This document shows, piece by piece, positions 34,533 through 43,671 of a DNA stretch of 59,452 bases. How positions within the stretch are numbered: position 1 is the stretch's first letter; every line of letters begins with the position of its first letter. The notes under the pieces were generated by a model. The model saw only the letters and a program-made list of their open reading frames with translations. It made no database searches and was not told where the DNA came from. This DNA comes from Cyclobacteriaceae bacterium (lineage in GTDB: Bacteria; Bacteroidota; Bacteroidia; Cytophagales; Cyclobacteriaceae). Location of the stretch: contig JALHOT010000019.1 of NCBI GenBank assembly GCA_022842845.1, positions 1 to 59,452 on the forward strand, in the 5' to 3' direction. Position numbers and translations under genes: made by a program.

Positions 34533-35249
34533 TTATTTTGTCTGTGAAAACACTCGCTTTAACAAATCAGTGGTACGGGCCACCGGATCTTGTCTAATAT
34601 TTTTTTCCTCCTTGGCAATCTGCATGAACAGGCCTTTCATCGCCAGATCTGTAGCGTACTCATTCAAGTCGGGGTTCACCTTGTCAACAAACGGAATTTT
34701 ATTGTAAGTGTTTACCAGGTCGCTGTAGTATTTAGCGGCTCCTACTTTATCGAGCGAAGTTTGGATAACAGGCTTGAATTTACTTTTCAGCTGAGTAGAG
34801 GTTGTGCGCTGCAAATAATTAGTGGCAGCGTTTTCCTCCCCTTTCAAAATTCCCCAGGCATCTTCAATGGTCATTTGTTTGATGGCGTCAATAAAGATCG
34901 GCTTTGCTTCTTTCGCAGCTTCTTCAGCCCCGTGGTTAAGCGTCATAATAAATTTATCTACATCATTACCCAGCCCTATCTGTCTTAACTTGTCTTCTAC
35001 CTTTTTTACATCTGGTGGAAATGGTATTTTGATTTCAGGGTTTTTAAAATAGCCATCTACTTGAGACACCCTGTCAGATCCTTTGGTAATACCATTAATC
35101 AAAGCCTCCTTTAAACCTTGCCCCACTTCTGCTGTGGTTAGGGGTTTTTCGCCTGTAACCGATTTGTTTACCTCGCCCAGGGCTTGAGAAATCTGAGCAG
35201 TGGTACAAGAACCCAAAATGAGCGAAAGGGCCAAAATTGCTTGTTTCAT
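34533..35249 (-). CDS. DUF4197 family lipoprotein
   Basis: The 238-residue product begins with a short lipoprotein signal peptide (LSLILGSC, Cys15) and continues as DUF4197: an early GLKEALINGITKGSDRVSQV block, FKNPEIKIPFPPDVKKVEDK, then helices with NHGAEEAAKEAKPIFIDAI. The family is widespread in Gram-negatives and of unknown function. It reads in the same direction as PaaN and the oxidase gene, with gaps of 24 and 36 bases, so the three could be one transcript. Confidence 0.87.
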   Translation of the reverse strand: MKQAILALSLILGSCTTAQISQALGEVNKSVTGEKPLTTAEVGQGLKEALINGITKGSDRVSQVDGYFKNPEIKIPFPPDVKKVEDKLRQIGLGNDVDKFIMTLNHGAEEAAKEAKPIFIDAIKQMTIEDAWGILKGEENAATNYLQRTTSTQLKSKFKPVIQTSLDKVGAAKYYSDLVNTYNKIPFVDKVNPDLNEYATDLAMKGLFMQIAKEEKNIRQDPVARTTDLLKRVFSQTK

Positions 35250-35285
35250 ACGTTTGAATTGACGGGCAAGTTAAAGAAGAAAAGA

Positions 35286-36557
35286 CTATTTCTCCCCACC
35301 GTTCAACAAGCAATCTGTGTTGATTTCATTTACTGATTTACAGCCACTTAAGCCCATGGTCAGCTCAAAATCGGCCAGAATGTTGAGCAATAATTCACGA
35401 ACACCCGCCTCGCCCGCAAGAGCGAGTGCGTAAACGTAGGGCCTGCCTATACAGACAGCATCTGCCCCCAAGGCTATGGCTTTAAAAGCATCGGCTCCCC
35501 CACGAATGCCACTGTCTAAGAGAACTGGTATTCTTTTGTTGATGACTTTTGTAATGGCAGGCAACATTTCAAGGGTACTTACCGAACCATCCACCTGGCG
35601 ACCGCCATGGTTTGAAACGATAAGACCATCAACACCATAGTCGAGGGCTTTTTGTGCGTCTGCTGGATGAAGAATACCTTTCAAAATAATAGGGAGTTTT
35701 GTTACAGATCTTAAGTAAGCCAAATCTTCCCAGGTTGTATAAGGATTGGTATAAGTATTAGTAAAAGTTTGAACTGCCTTAAGAGGCCTTCCTGATCGTA
35801 GCTTTCTTAAAAAACCAGTACCCGGATAGTTGTTCACCAACTGAATCAGGCCTCGTAATGTTTGCCAGGTTATGCTGCCTTGCCGGGCAGGCGCTACTGC
35901 CTCATCCATTAATTTTTGGAAGACTGGATCTGAAGTATACTGTGCAATACCCTTACCTTCTAAAAAAGGCAGATAAGCCAATGACAAATCGCGGGTACGC
36001 CACCCTAGCATGGTTGTGTCCAATGTTACGACAATAGCCTCGCAGCCACTCTTTTCAGCACGCTGCACAAAGCTTGTAACTAAATCCTTGGACTTACTCC
36101 AATACAACTGAAACCACCTTGGTGAATTACCCATGGCATCGGCACAAACTTCCATAGGCACTGATGCCTGATTAGAAAATATATAAGGAATACCCAAAGA
36201 GGAGGCGGCACGGGCCACTGCCTTGTCTGCCTCCTTATTTACCATTTCCAAAACCCCAATGGGAGAGAGCAGAAAAGGTGAAGGCAATGCTTTATTGAAT
36301 AAGTTAATTTCTAACGATCTGTCACCTACATTTTTTAACATGCGTGGGATAATCGCGTAGTTATCAAATACCGCACGATTTCTTTGAAGGGTTGATTCAA
36401 TACCTGCACCGCCAGCGATGTAAGCAAAGGCCTGCGTACTCATGCATTTTTGTGCAGCCTGCTCTAATGCTTTCATATCAATCGGCACTAATGGTTTTTC
36501 CCCTCTAAAGCCTTCGAGATAAATATTCCTTTGTCTTTCCAGTGCAGCAATTTTCAT
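35286..36557 (-). CDS. FMN-dependent alpha-hydroxy-acid oxidase/dehydrogenase
   Basis: The 423-residue TIM-barrel flavoprotein belongs to the lactate oxidase/LldD family. The base His317 and substrate Arg320 lie in SNHGGRQVDG; Lys293 (ILKGIL) contacts FMN N1; DSGIRGGAD (348-356) and GRP (371-373) bind the FMN phosphate. It oxidises an L-2-hydroxy acid such as lactate to the keto acid. The loop between about residues 200 and 260 is long, as in lactate 2-monooxygenase and related enzymes, so the electron acceptor (oxygen or quinone) is uncertain. It is divergent from cinA. Confidence 0.9.
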   Translation of the reverse strand: MKIAALERQRNIYLEGFRGEKPLVPIDMKALEQAAQKCMSTQAFAYIAGGAGIESTLQRNRAVFDNYAIIPRMLKNVGDRSLEINLFNKALPSPFLLSPIGVLEMVNKEADKAVARAASSLGIPYIFSNQASVPMEVCADAMGNSPRWFQLYWSKSKDLVTSFVQRAEKSGCEAIVVTLDTTMLGWRTRDLSLAYLPFLEGKGIAQYTSDPVFQKLMDEAVAPARQGSITWQTLRGLIQLVNNYPGTGFLRKLRSGRPLKAVQTFTNTYTNPYTTWEDLAYLRSVTKLPIILKGILHPADAQKALDYGVDGLIVSNHGGRQVDGSVSTLEMLPAITKVINKRIPVLLDSGIRGGADAFKAIALGADAVCIGRPYVYALALAGEAGVRELLLNILADFELTMGLSGCKSVNEINTDCLLNGGEK

Positions 36558-36624
36558 AGCTATTGAATTTATATAAATGTAACAAAAAAGGATTTTGATG
36601 AAATCTGATTCATGATGGCCTGGC

Positions 36625-36659
36625 TTTGAACAAAAACGCTTACGTGAAAAATAATTTTG
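36625..36659 (+). promoter_or_regulatory. Promoter of cinA (TTTG-N23-TAATTTTG)
   Basis: TTTG at 36625-36628 and an exact TAATTTTG at 36652-36659 are 23 bases apart, at the long end of the known spacing. The ATG of cinA is at 36703. The divergent oxidase gene has only a one-mismatch box. Confidence 0.5.
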
Positions 36660-36702
36660 AACAATTCAGGAATGGAATCACTTTTACATAGAAATAGCAA
36701 AC

Positions 36703-37980
36703 ATGAAACAAGTAAGGGCAGAACTACTCACCATAGGTGATGAGATTTTATACGGACAGATCATTGATACCAATTCTCAATGGATGAGTGTGGCCCTCAC
36801 CAACATTGGGGTAAAGGTTGTTCGCAAGACATCAGTGGCCGATTCAGAGGCAGAAATCCTTCAGGCATTCAAAGAAGCAGAAGAAAGAGCGGACATCATT
36901 CTTATTACTGGTGGCTTAGGCCCCACCAACGATGATCTTACAAAACCTTGCCTGGCTACCTATTTCAATTGTGGTTTGGCTGTACACGAAGAGGCTCTTG
37001 CAGAAGTTACTGAGTTCTTTAAAAGCCGGGGCAGAGAGCTTACAGAACTCAACAGACTACAGGCAGCCCTGCCCACAGCTTGTGAAAAAATTACCAACCC
37101 TGTTGGTACGGCACCAGGCATGTGGTTTAATAAAGACAACAAAGTATTTATGTCCATGCCCGGTGTGCCGCATGAAATGAAGAGAATGATGGAGGAACAA
37201 GTTATTCCCCGACTCAAAAACAAATTCACGCTGCCGGTTATCTATCATAAAATCATTCGCACCATTGGGCAGGGCGAGTCTTTTCTGGCTGATAAAATAA
37301 AGGGCTGGGAAAATGCACTACCTAGTCATGTAAAGCTTGCCTACCTGCCAAGCTTAGGAGAAGTAAAGTTGCGTCTTACCTGCTTCGGTGATTCGCTTAG
37401 TGTTTTAGAAGAAGAAGCGGAGAAGCAAGCCACTGCATTGCAAGCCTTGATTGGTCAATACATCTATGGCTATGGAGAAACACCCATAGAAGTAGTTATA
37501 GGTAATATGTTGCGTGAGCGCAACATGACTTTATCAATAGCCGAAAGTTGCACCGGTGGCAATGTTTCACACATGATTACCAGTGTGCCGGGTAGCTCAG
37601 AATATTTTCAAGGTAGCATTGTACCCTACTCATACGACATCAAAATGTCGCAGCTTGGGGTAAAAGAAGAAACCCTTCAACAGTATGGGGCGGTAAGCGA
37701 ACAAACCATTATAGAAATGGCTACTTTGGTCCGTGAAAAGTTTAAAACCAGCATAGGCGTTGCCACCAGCGGCATTGCCGGCCCTGGGGGTGCCACGCCC
37801 GAAAAACCAGTGGGCACCGTTTGGATAGCACTGGCCGATGGGAAGCGGGTAATTACCAAAAAGCTTCAGTTAGCGAAGGAAAGGCATCTCAATATTCAGC
37901 TTTCTTCGATGGCCGTCCTCAATTTGATCCGCATCGGAATCAAAGAATCAACTGGAAATACCCAAAAAACTGCAACATAA
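36703..37980 (+). CDS. cinA: CinA family protein (competence/damage-inducible; nicotinamide-nucleotide amidase)
   Basis: The 425-residue product has the two CinA domains. The N-terminal MoCF-like domain (1-170) carries ELLTIGDEILYGQIIDTN and TGGLGPTNDD, as in the ADP-ribose pyrophosphatase part. The C-terminal PncC domain (about 265-420) carries SIAESCTGGNVSHMI and GVATSGIAGPGG, as in nicotinamide mononucleotide deamidase. It probably recycles or cleans up pyridine-nucleotide by-products in the cytoplasm. Full length, own promoter. Confidence 0.94.
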   Translation: MKQVRAELLTIGDEILYGQIIDTNSQWMSVALTNIGVKVVRKTSVADSEAEILQAFKEAEERADIILITGGLGPTNDDLTKPCLATYFNCGLAVHEEALAEVTEFFKSRGRELTELNRLQAALPTACEKITNPVGTAPGMWFNKDNKVFMSMPGVPHEMKRMMEEQVIPRLKNKFTLPVIYHKIIRTIGQGESFLADKIKGWENALPSHVKLAYLPSLGEVKLRLTCFGDSLSVLEEEAEKQATALQALIGQYIYGYGETPIEVVIGNMLRERNMTLSIAESCTGGNVSHMITSVPGSSEYFQGSIVPYSYDIKMSQLGVKEETLQQYGAVSEQTIIEMATLVREKFKTSIGVATSGIAGPGGATPEKPVGTVWIALADGKRVITKKLQLAKERHLNIQLSSMAVLNLIRIGIKESTGNTQKTAT

Positions 37981-37987
37981 TTTTACT

Positions 37988-38003
37988 GCAGAGCCGACTC
38001 TGC
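37988..38003 (+). terminator. Possible weak terminator after cinA
   Basis: GCAGAG pairs with CTCTGC around a CCGA loop, eight bases after the cinA stop. The following bases are only moderately T-rich, so termination would be incomplete. Confidence 0.4.
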
Positions 38004-38107
38004 CAAGAATTTTCGGGTCTTTTGCAAAAAGCCTTTTGAATTGATGAAAGGTGTAAATCCACATCAAAAACTATTAACTTGCTGACCCAATTCAATCGTT
38101 TGAACCG

Positions 38108-39445
38108 ATGGCAAATGTAGAACTGATCATGCCCAAGATGGGCGAAAGCATTATGGAAGCCACAATCTTAACCTGGATGAAAAAGCCAGGGGATAAGATT
38201 GAGCAAGACGAAAGTGTACTGGAAGTAGCCACCGACAAGGTTGACACCGAAGTACCCTCTACCCATGCAGGCATTTTACAGCAAATATTAGCCAAAGAAG
38301 GTGAAGTGGTAAAAGTAGGAAGCGCCATAGCCATCATTTCAACCGGTGGTGAAGGTTCGGCTGCCCCAGCAGCGCCAAAAGCTGAAACAACAACTAATGG
38401 AAGCCCCGCCAAAGAAGCAGCGCCTGTTATGGCTAATGGCAATGGTGCGGCACATGTTGGCGATTTTAAGTCAGCCTCTCGTTTTTACTCACCGTTGGTT
38501 AAAAGCATTGCCAAAGAAGAAGGTGTTGCTGTAGCCGAATTAGAAACCATTCCGGGAACCGGCCAGGAAGGCCGCGTGACTAAAAAAGATATTATGGCCT
38601 ATATGGCCAATCGCAAACTGGGACAAACTGTTCAACAAACGGCTCCTGCTCCTCAACCTGTAGTTTCACCAAGCAGCAAACCAAGCAGTGTCTCAGCAGC
38701 ACCATCAGCCCCTTTGGTTCCAGCCAGCATTAACGCAGGCGATGAGATCATTGAAATGGATCGTATGCGCAAGATGATTGCAGAACGGATGGTGGACAGC
38801 AAGCGCACCTCTCCCCATGTTACCTCCTTTGTGGAAGCAGACGTTACCAGCATTGTTTACTGGAGAAATAAATGGAAGAACGACTTTCAGAAGCGCGAAG
38901 GCGATGCGCTGACCTTTACCCCTATATTTATCGAAGCCATTGTACAGGCCATCAAGGATTATCCAATGATCAACGTACAAGTGGATGGTGACCGCATCAT
39001 TAAGAAAAAGGACATTAACATTGGTATGGCTGTAGCCTTACCAAGTGGTAATTTGATTGTGCCGGTGATCAAAAATGCAGACCAGTACAACCTCATGGGC
39101 TTAGCCAAGATCGTAAACGACCTGGCTAAGCGTGCCCGTGAAAATAAATTGAAGCCAGATGATTTGAGTGGTGGTACCTTTACCGTATCAAACGTGGGTT
39201 CTTTCGGCAATGTGATGGGCACCCCCATCATCATGCAACCGCAGGTAGCCATTATGGCCCTTGGCGCTGTGCAGAAGAAGCCTGCCGTGATCGAGACTCC
39301 TTATGGCGACAGTATCGCTATTCGTCACAAAATGTTCCTATCACACTCATATGATCACAGAGTAGTGGATGGAGCCCTGGGGGGTAGCTTAGTGAGGAGA
39401 GTAGCCGATTACCTGGAGAAATTTGATTTTAACAGAAGTATTTAA
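38108..39445 (+). CDS. Dihydrolipoamide acyltransferase (2-oxo acid dehydrogenase E2)
   Basis: The 445-residue protein has a lipoyl domain (1-78, lipoylated Lys44 in VATDKVDTEVP), an E3/E1-binding domain (about 122-160, YSPLVKSIAKEEGV), a Pro/Ala/Ser linker and the catalytic acyltransferase domain (about 215-445) with His417 and Asp421 in SHSYDHRVVDG. It passes an acyl group from E1 to CoA. The lipoyl motif DKVDTEVPS and the sequence LMPKMGESIMEATILTW are typical of the branched-chain or unassigned E2 group of Bacteroidota rather than of pyruvate E2. E1 and E3 are not nearby. Confidence 0.91.
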   Translation: MANVELIMPKMGESIMEATILTWMKKPGDKIEQDESVLEVATDKVDTEVPSTHAGILQQILAKEGEVVKVGSAIAIISTGGEGSAAPAAPKAETTTNGSPAKEAAPVMANGNGAAHVGDFKSASRFYSPLVKSIAKEEGVAVAELETIPGTGQEGRVTKKDIMAYMANRKLGQTVQQTAPAPQPVVSPSSKPSSVSAAPSAPLVPASINAGDEIIEMDRMRKMIAERMVDSKRTSPHVTSFVEADVTSIVYWRNKWKNDFQKREGDALTFTPIFIEAIVQAIKDYPMINVQVDGDRIIKKKDINIGMAVALPSGNLIVPVIKNADQYNLMGLAKIVNDLAKRARENKLKPDDLSGGTFTVSNVGSFGNVMGTPIIMQPQVAIMALGAVQKKPAVIETPYGDSIAIRHKMFLSHSYDHRVVDGALGGSLVRRVADYLEKFDFNRSI

Positions 39446-39451
39446 AAAAGG

Positions 39452-39482
39452 CCCGAAGTTTAGAAATAAGCTTCGGGTTTTT
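39452..39482 (+). terminator. Intrinsic terminator after the E2 gene
   Basis: CCCGAAG (39452-39458) pairs with CTTCGGG (39471-39477), followed by five T. It leaves only about 12 bases before the ParA start, so the ParA promoter must overlap it, or ParA is expressed by read-through. Confidence 0.85.
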
Positions 39483-39493
39483 AATTTTATAGT

Positions 39494-40111
39494 ATGACCA
39501 AGATCATTTCCTTCATCAGCCGCAAGGGCGGCACCGGCAAAACCACCAACGCCATCAACCTGGCCACCTCCTTGCATGCGGCTGGCAATAAAGTAATGTT
39601 GGTGGAAACCGATACAAACTATACACTCAATACGCTGCGCAAAATGGAAGTAGCCAGGGAAAGCGGTGTAAGCATTTTTGATATTGTTGGATCGCAGGAT
39701 AATAATGTTGCCGATGAACTACAAGCGGTGAAAACCAACCAGCGCTATGATTACATTATTGTAGACAGTGCCGGTAAAACTACTGATGAAGGCATTAAAA
39801 AATTATGTTTAGTGAGCAATGCTGTAATTGTACCTACGAGCCTTACTCAAAACGATTTACTGGTAACTTACCAAACCGTAACCGATTTAATGCCTGCTAA
39901 AAACATTAATACAGATTTAAAGATACTAGTGCTTCCCAACCGTATCCATAGTTTTACAAGACTCAAAACCGTGCAGGAAACGCTCAGTAAAGTAAACGCT
40001 AGAGTACTAGAGGTAATGGTTCCTCAAAAAAATGCTTATGTAAATTTCAGTACGCTGCACGCTGAAAAAGAATATATGCCAGTGATGAAGGAAATCTTAA
40101 AGAATTTATAA
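39494..40111 (+). CDS. Orphan ParA-family ATPase
   Basis: The 205-residue protein is a short ParA/MinD-type ATPase with the deviant Walker A motif RKGGTGKTT (Lys11 and Lys16), switch region around VETDTNYTLN and Walker B DYIIVDSAGKT. It lacks the N-terminal DNA-binding extension of plasmid ParA proteins of type Ia. Such orphan ParA proteins position cargo on the nucleoid, using an adaptor that stimulates the ATPase. The small gene 46 bases downstream is the natural partner candidate. No ParB, parS or plasmid gene is visible, so chromosome or plasmid partition is unlikely. Confidence 0.88.
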   Translation: MTKIISFISRKGGTGKTTNAINLATSLHAAGNKVMLVETDTNYTLNTLRKMEVARESGVSIFDIVGSQDNNVADELQAVKTNQRYDYIIVDSAGKTTDEGIKKLCLVSNAVIVPTSLTQNDLLVTYQTVTDLMPAKNINTDLKILVLPNRIHSFTRLKTVQETLSKVNARVLEVMVPQKNAYVNFSTLHAEKEYMPVMKEILKNL

Positions 40112-40157
40112 AACGATTCTATTTAAAAAATTGATTGCAAGAAAAACTTAATGATGT

Positions 40158-40466
40158 ATGAAAAAAAATCCGCTTAACGATTTGGATCAGTTCTTAAAAC
40201 AAGAAGCTTCCTCCATTGTAACGCCTTCTTCATTAAGTGAAAAACTGAAACAAACAGAACCCAGCACACCAGCACTGGCAGCCGGCAGCATGGAAGAACA
40301 ATTGCTTGAACTTGCCAGGCAAAACCCTCAGCAATTTTATGATGCCTTAATCAGCGTTGGCGAAAGAATGGATCCTGAAAAAAATACTATGCTGATCAAT
40401 GCTGCCCTCTATTTAAAGCATGGGACTGCCTGGAAGGAAGCTGTAAAAGCTTATTGGGAAAAATAA
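40158..40466 (+). CDS. Small hypothetical protein, possible ParA partner
   Basis: The 102-residue product starts MKKNPLNDLDQFLKQEAS, has a Ser/Thr/Pro-rich, probably disordered stretch to about residue 42, and then a helical C-terminal half (MEEQLLELARQNPQQFYDAL, AWKEAVKAYWEK). No signal peptide or membrane segment. Its place directly after the orphan ParA, its small size and a basic N-terminus followed by disorder fit the adaptor proteins that activate ParA ATPases, but I recognise no family. Its stop is one base away from the stop of the convergent regulator gene. Confidence 0.65.
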   Translation: MKKNPLNDLDQFLKQEASSIVTPSSLSEKLKQTEPSTPALAAGSMEEQLLELARQNPQQFYDALISVGERMDPEKNTMLINAALYLKHGTAWKEAVKAYWEK

Positions 40467-40467
40467 G

Positions 40468-41226
40468 TTAAGCAACCCACTCTTTAAAGGCAGCTGCCTT
40501 CTCTCTGCTAATATCTACCTCAACTGGTGTATTTGCCTTCAGCTCTAAAGTTAAGCCCTTATGGGTAGTCTTAATTTTTCCTACTGATTGAATATGCACC
40601 AAGTATTGCCTGTTCACCCTAAAAAACACTGCAGGGTTCACAAGGCTCTCAATTTCATCCAGGGTTTGGTGCTCGGCAATATATTTTTCCCCACTTATTG
40701 TATGTACATGGATTAACTCCTGCTTATGAAAGTACGCAATTTCACTTTCATTAATGGGCACCATAGCATTTCTGTGTAGTGTTAGGAATCTTTCCTTGTA
40801 GCGTTTTTCCGGTTGGTCTTTCCACTTAGCTAACAGAGAATGTAACTGACCTTCCAGCGCTCTACTGTCTTTGATGTTTTTAAACTTATTTAAAGCATTG
40901 CTTAATTCATTCACATCGATAGGCTTGAGCAGATAGTCGATACTATTAAGCTTAAAAGCGCGCAAGGCATACTCATCATAAGCCGTTGTAAAAATTACCG
41001 GGCAGTTAATTTTAAGAGACTCGAAAAGCTCAAAGCTGACACCATCAGCCAATCGGATGTCGGAAAAGATAAGGTCAGGGATGGGATGCTGAGCAAACCA
41101 TTTACGACCGGAAACAATACTTGACAGCACGCCTACAATGTTAACATCCGGTTGTAATTGACCTAAAAGTCTTTCCAAATCTTTAGCAACCAGCGGTTCA
41201 TCTTCAATAATTAGTATCCTCATCAT
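40468..41226 (-). CDS. LytTR-family response regulator
   Basis: The 252-residue protein has a receiver domain (1-120, acidic pocket IIEDE, phospho-acceptor Asp56 in FSDIRLADG, Lys in YLLKPID) and a C-terminal LytTR DNA-binding domain (about 148-250, with FFRVNRQYLVHIQSV). It should bind DNA as a dimer after phosphorylation by the LytS-type kinase encoded directly upstream, 25 bases away. Likely targets could include the adjacent monooxygenase or ABC exporter genes, but no binding site can be shown by eye. Confidence 0.93.
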   Translation of the reverse strand: MMRILIIEDEPLVAKDLERLLGQLQPDVNIVGVLSSIVSGRKWFAQHPIPDLIFSDIRLADGVSFELFESLKINCPVIFTTAYDEYALRAFKLNSIDYLLKPIDVNELSNALNKFKNIKDSRALEGQLHSLLAKWKDQPEKRYKERFLTLHRNAMVPINESEIAYFHKQELIHVHTISGEKYIAEHQTLDEIESLVNPAVFFRVNRQYLVHIQSVGKIKTTHKGLTLELKANTPVEVDISREKAAAFKEWVA

Positions 41227-41251
41227 AAAATACTGATTCAGTGGCTGAAGT

Positions 41252-42274
41252 TTATAGCAAGGGAATTTTCACTGAATACCTATTCTCAGTTTGCTCAATT
41301 AATACAGGCTGCGAAGTAAGGAAGGCATATAATGATTTCATATTCTCCAATCCTTGTTTGTTCGATGATTCTACATGGCTACGCACCTGAAGATTGTTGC
41401 TTACAACAAGGTAATTACCCGAACTGTAAATTTCAATTTTTAGTGGTGTGTCTGATGAGACAATGTTATGCTTGATGGCATTTTCAATTAAAATCTGCAA
41501 GGTAACAGGTACAATTTTATGTTCTTCCGCCTCAGCACTCAATTGTATGCTAATCTGAAGGCCTTGCTGAAATCTAGTTTGCAACAGCGCGATATAGTGC
41601 TTGATAAAATTTACCTCTGTTAGTACAGTAACGGCACTTTGATCTTTGTTTTGTAGCACATAACGATACACTTTCGATAATTGCTGAACAAAGGCCGAAG
41701 CCAACTGCTGATTTTCCATGATCAGCGAATTCAGAGAAGTTAATGCATTGAAAAGGAAATGCGGATTTAATTGATTCTTTAAATTATCAAACTGAACCTG
41801 CGACTTCTCACGTGCCAATCGCTCGTTTTGAATTTCAGAGTCACGCCAGCGGAGAATAAAGTGGTAGGATATAAATCCCAAATTGATGAGACTAGGGAAA
41901 ATTATATATATCACCCATGTAGCAGCCCAAAACATCTCATCCAATTTGAAAGGCAATAAAGGCTCACCGAAATAATAGATCAGAAATCTTACCAGGAGCC
42001 CTACAAATGCTCCCGCTGCTAACTGGATTACAATTCGCCTTTTAATAAAAGCGCTTGCCTTAAATGGCAAGCTTTTGTTAAGATAATTATTAATATTTCG
42101 GAGCGCCTCCCAAATAAAAATAACCATGAAGAGTGAAACAGCATAGATCGCTATATGCTCTTGTAATGTAAATTGATCGAGTTGTGAAAGGCGCACAACA
42201 AATGCAACTGCCGAAAGAAGTAATATGACCCCATATGACCAATAAAAATATTCTCTTCTTCGATACCCAAGCAT
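41252..42274 (-). CDS. LytS-like membrane histidine kinase
   Basis: The 340-residue protein has four membrane helices (about 14-29, 42-57, 82-101 and 117-143), a short coiled coil and the His_kinase/HATPase pair of the LytS class. The phospho-acceptor is His172 in LNPHFLFNALTSLNSL; the ATP lid follows with IENAIKHNIV. No periplasmic sensor domain is present, so the signal probably acts within the membrane. It forms a two-component system with the LytTR regulator downstream. The gene lies 26 bases after the monooxygenase gene in the same direction. Confidence 0.92.
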   Translation of the reverse strand: MLGYRRREYFYWSYGVILLLSAVAFVVRLSQLDQFTLQEHIAIYAVSLFMVIFIWEALRNINNYLNKSLPFKASAFIKRRIVIQLAAGAFVGLLVRFLIYYFGEPLLPFKLDEMFWAATWVIYIIFPSLINLGFISYHFILRWRDSEIQNERLAREKSQVQFDNLKNQLNPHFLFNALTSLNSLIMENQQLASAFVQQLSKVYRYVLQNKDQSAVTVLTEVNFIKHYIALLQTRFQQGLQISIQLSAEAEEHKIVPVTLQILIENAIKHNIVSSDTPLKIEIYSSGNYLVVSNNLQVRSHVESSNKQGLENMKSLYAFLTSQPVLIEQTENRYSVKIPLL

Positions 42275-42300
42275 ACCCTTCAGGTTAAAAATTGCAGCCG

Positions 42301-43458
42301 CTATGAAAAGGTGATATCATTTAAAAACATTATTTGCCTTTCTGCAAGGCTCTGAGGCGTAAGTCGAATGGCTGCATTTCTCAATTTTGTCAGAACCGGA
42401 TTTTGCCATTGCGCTACCTTACCGATGCTCCATGAATCATTAACGATTTTAGTGATTCGCTTCATGCGCTTCTCTTCAAATACTTTGAATGCTTCTGCTG
42501 TGTCTTCAAATTTGTCCAAGAGTATTGCAAGAACAGCGGCATCTTCAATGGCCATACAGGCTCCCTGACCCAGGTTAGGGGTTGTTGGATGAGCGGCATC
42601 TCCCATGAGTAAAATTCTGCCAAAAGAATATTTTTTAACGGGAGCTATGTCATTAATATCTGACCATATAAGTTGGTCATTTTTGGTATGTTTTAATATT
42701 TGAGGAATGGGAGCGTGGAAATCACTAAACTCGCGCAACAGGTCTTCAGCCCTATATCGTTTTAGTTGTTCATTATTTTGACTGGCGTTAATGGTAGCAA
42801 ACCAATAAAGTCGATTATGTGTAAGAGGAACAATACCAAAACGCTTACCATTGCCCCATGTTTCTGAGGTCTCATATTCATTAATGCCTGCAGGGATTTG
42901 ATCAATAACACCTCTCCAGCATGTATAGCCTGCATAGCGAGGAGTGCTACTACTGATTAATTTTCTTCTAAACACCGAACGGATGCCATCACAAGCAATT
43001 ACGTAGTCAGCATCATACTGTGTACCATCAGAGAAGCTAAGTAATACACCTTGATCATGGTTTAAAAAGTCTTTAACTTCTTTATCTAACACAAATAAAT
43101 CTTTGGGTAAGTGTTGAAGTAATACCTTATGCAAATCTGCACGATGCACTGCAAAATTGTTGACTACACCCAACTTGCGGCTCACCTCTTCAGCATCCGT
43201 AGAACTTAGTACTTTACCTTGCTGATCTTTGATGTTTAAAATCTTAAGGATTTTTCCCGCCTTTAGCACATCCTCCTTTAGTCCTATGGAATCAAAAGCC
43301 TGAATTGCATTGCCTGCCAAGGCCAGTCCTGCACCCAAAAATTTCATTTCAGGTACCGATTCGAAAACCTTAGCTTGAATCCCTTTCCGGTGAAGGGCTA
43401 TGGCCAGGCTTAGGCCACAAATTCCTCCTCCAACGATTGCAATGCGTTTATTATTCAT
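42301..43458 (-). CDS. FAD-dependent monooxygenase
   Basis: The 385-residue flavoprotein has the three marks of class A aromatic-type hydroxylases: the dinucleotide fold GGGICG near the start, the DG motif VIACDGIRSV near residue 160, and the GD motif LLMGDAAHPTTPNLGQG near residue 280. It should use NAD(P)H and oxygen to hydroxylate a small organic molecule. No membrane anchor is seen. The substrate is unknown; similar enzymes act on aromatics, tetracyclines or pterins. Its ATG overlaps the stop of a 49-residue upstream gene (TAATG), which implies translational coupling. Confidence 0.88.
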   Translation of the reverse strand: MNNKRIAIVGGGICGLSLAIALHRKGIQAKVFESVPEMKFLGAGLALAGNAIQAFDSIGLKEDVLKAGKILKILNIKDQQGKVLSSTDAEEVSRKLGVVNNFAVHRADLHKVLLQHLPKDLFVLDKEVKDFLNHDQGVLLSFSDGTQYDADYVIACDGIRSVFRRKLISSSTPRYAGYTCWRGVIDQIPAGINEYETSETWGNGKRFGIVPLTHNRLYWFATINASQNNEQLKRYRAEDLLREFSDFHAPIPQILKHTKNDQLIWSDINDIAPVKKYSFGRILLMGDAAHPTTPNLGQGACMAIEDAAVLAILLDKFEDTAEAFKVFEEKRMKRITKIVNDSWSIGKVAQWQNPVLTKLRNAAIRLTPQSLAERQIMFLNDITFS

Positions 43459-43607
43459 TAGACTAGTCTTCTGGTGTCTTGACGCTTTCTTTTTTTTCGC
43501 TTCTCTAAACGTTCCTCCTCCACAAATTTTGAAAAATTCACTAAAGCATAGTTAAACTGCAAAAGATAGGGATGCATACCGTTGCTAAGATTGATATTAT
43601 TCTCCAT
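43458..43607 (-). CDS. Small 49-residue protein coupled to the monooxygenase gene
   Basis: Reading left from an ATG at 43607, a 49-codon frame ends in TAA whose last base is the first base of the monooxygenase ATG. The product starts MENNINLSNGMHPYLLQF, continues with a hydrophobic-aromatic segment (NYALVNFSKFVEEE) and ends very basic (KRKKRKRQ). No family is recognised. The overlap, the codon continuity and the absence of another explanation for the gap 43459-43671 support a real gene; it might be a leader peptide or a small partner. The 64 bases before it show no clear promoter box. Confidence 0.55.
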   Translation of the reverse strand: MENNINLSNGMHPYLLQFNYALVNFSKFVEEERLEKRKKRKRQDTRRLV

Positions 43608-43671
43608 ACTTATAACTTTTCTTTATGACACTTATACGGTCGTTTACCACTATGGTTTAGTCTATTTTTAC

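Noticed and set aside
39494-40111. Plasmid partition (ParAB-parS) locus
   Set aside because: No ParB-like gene, no repeated centromere-like sites and chromosomal core genes on both sides.
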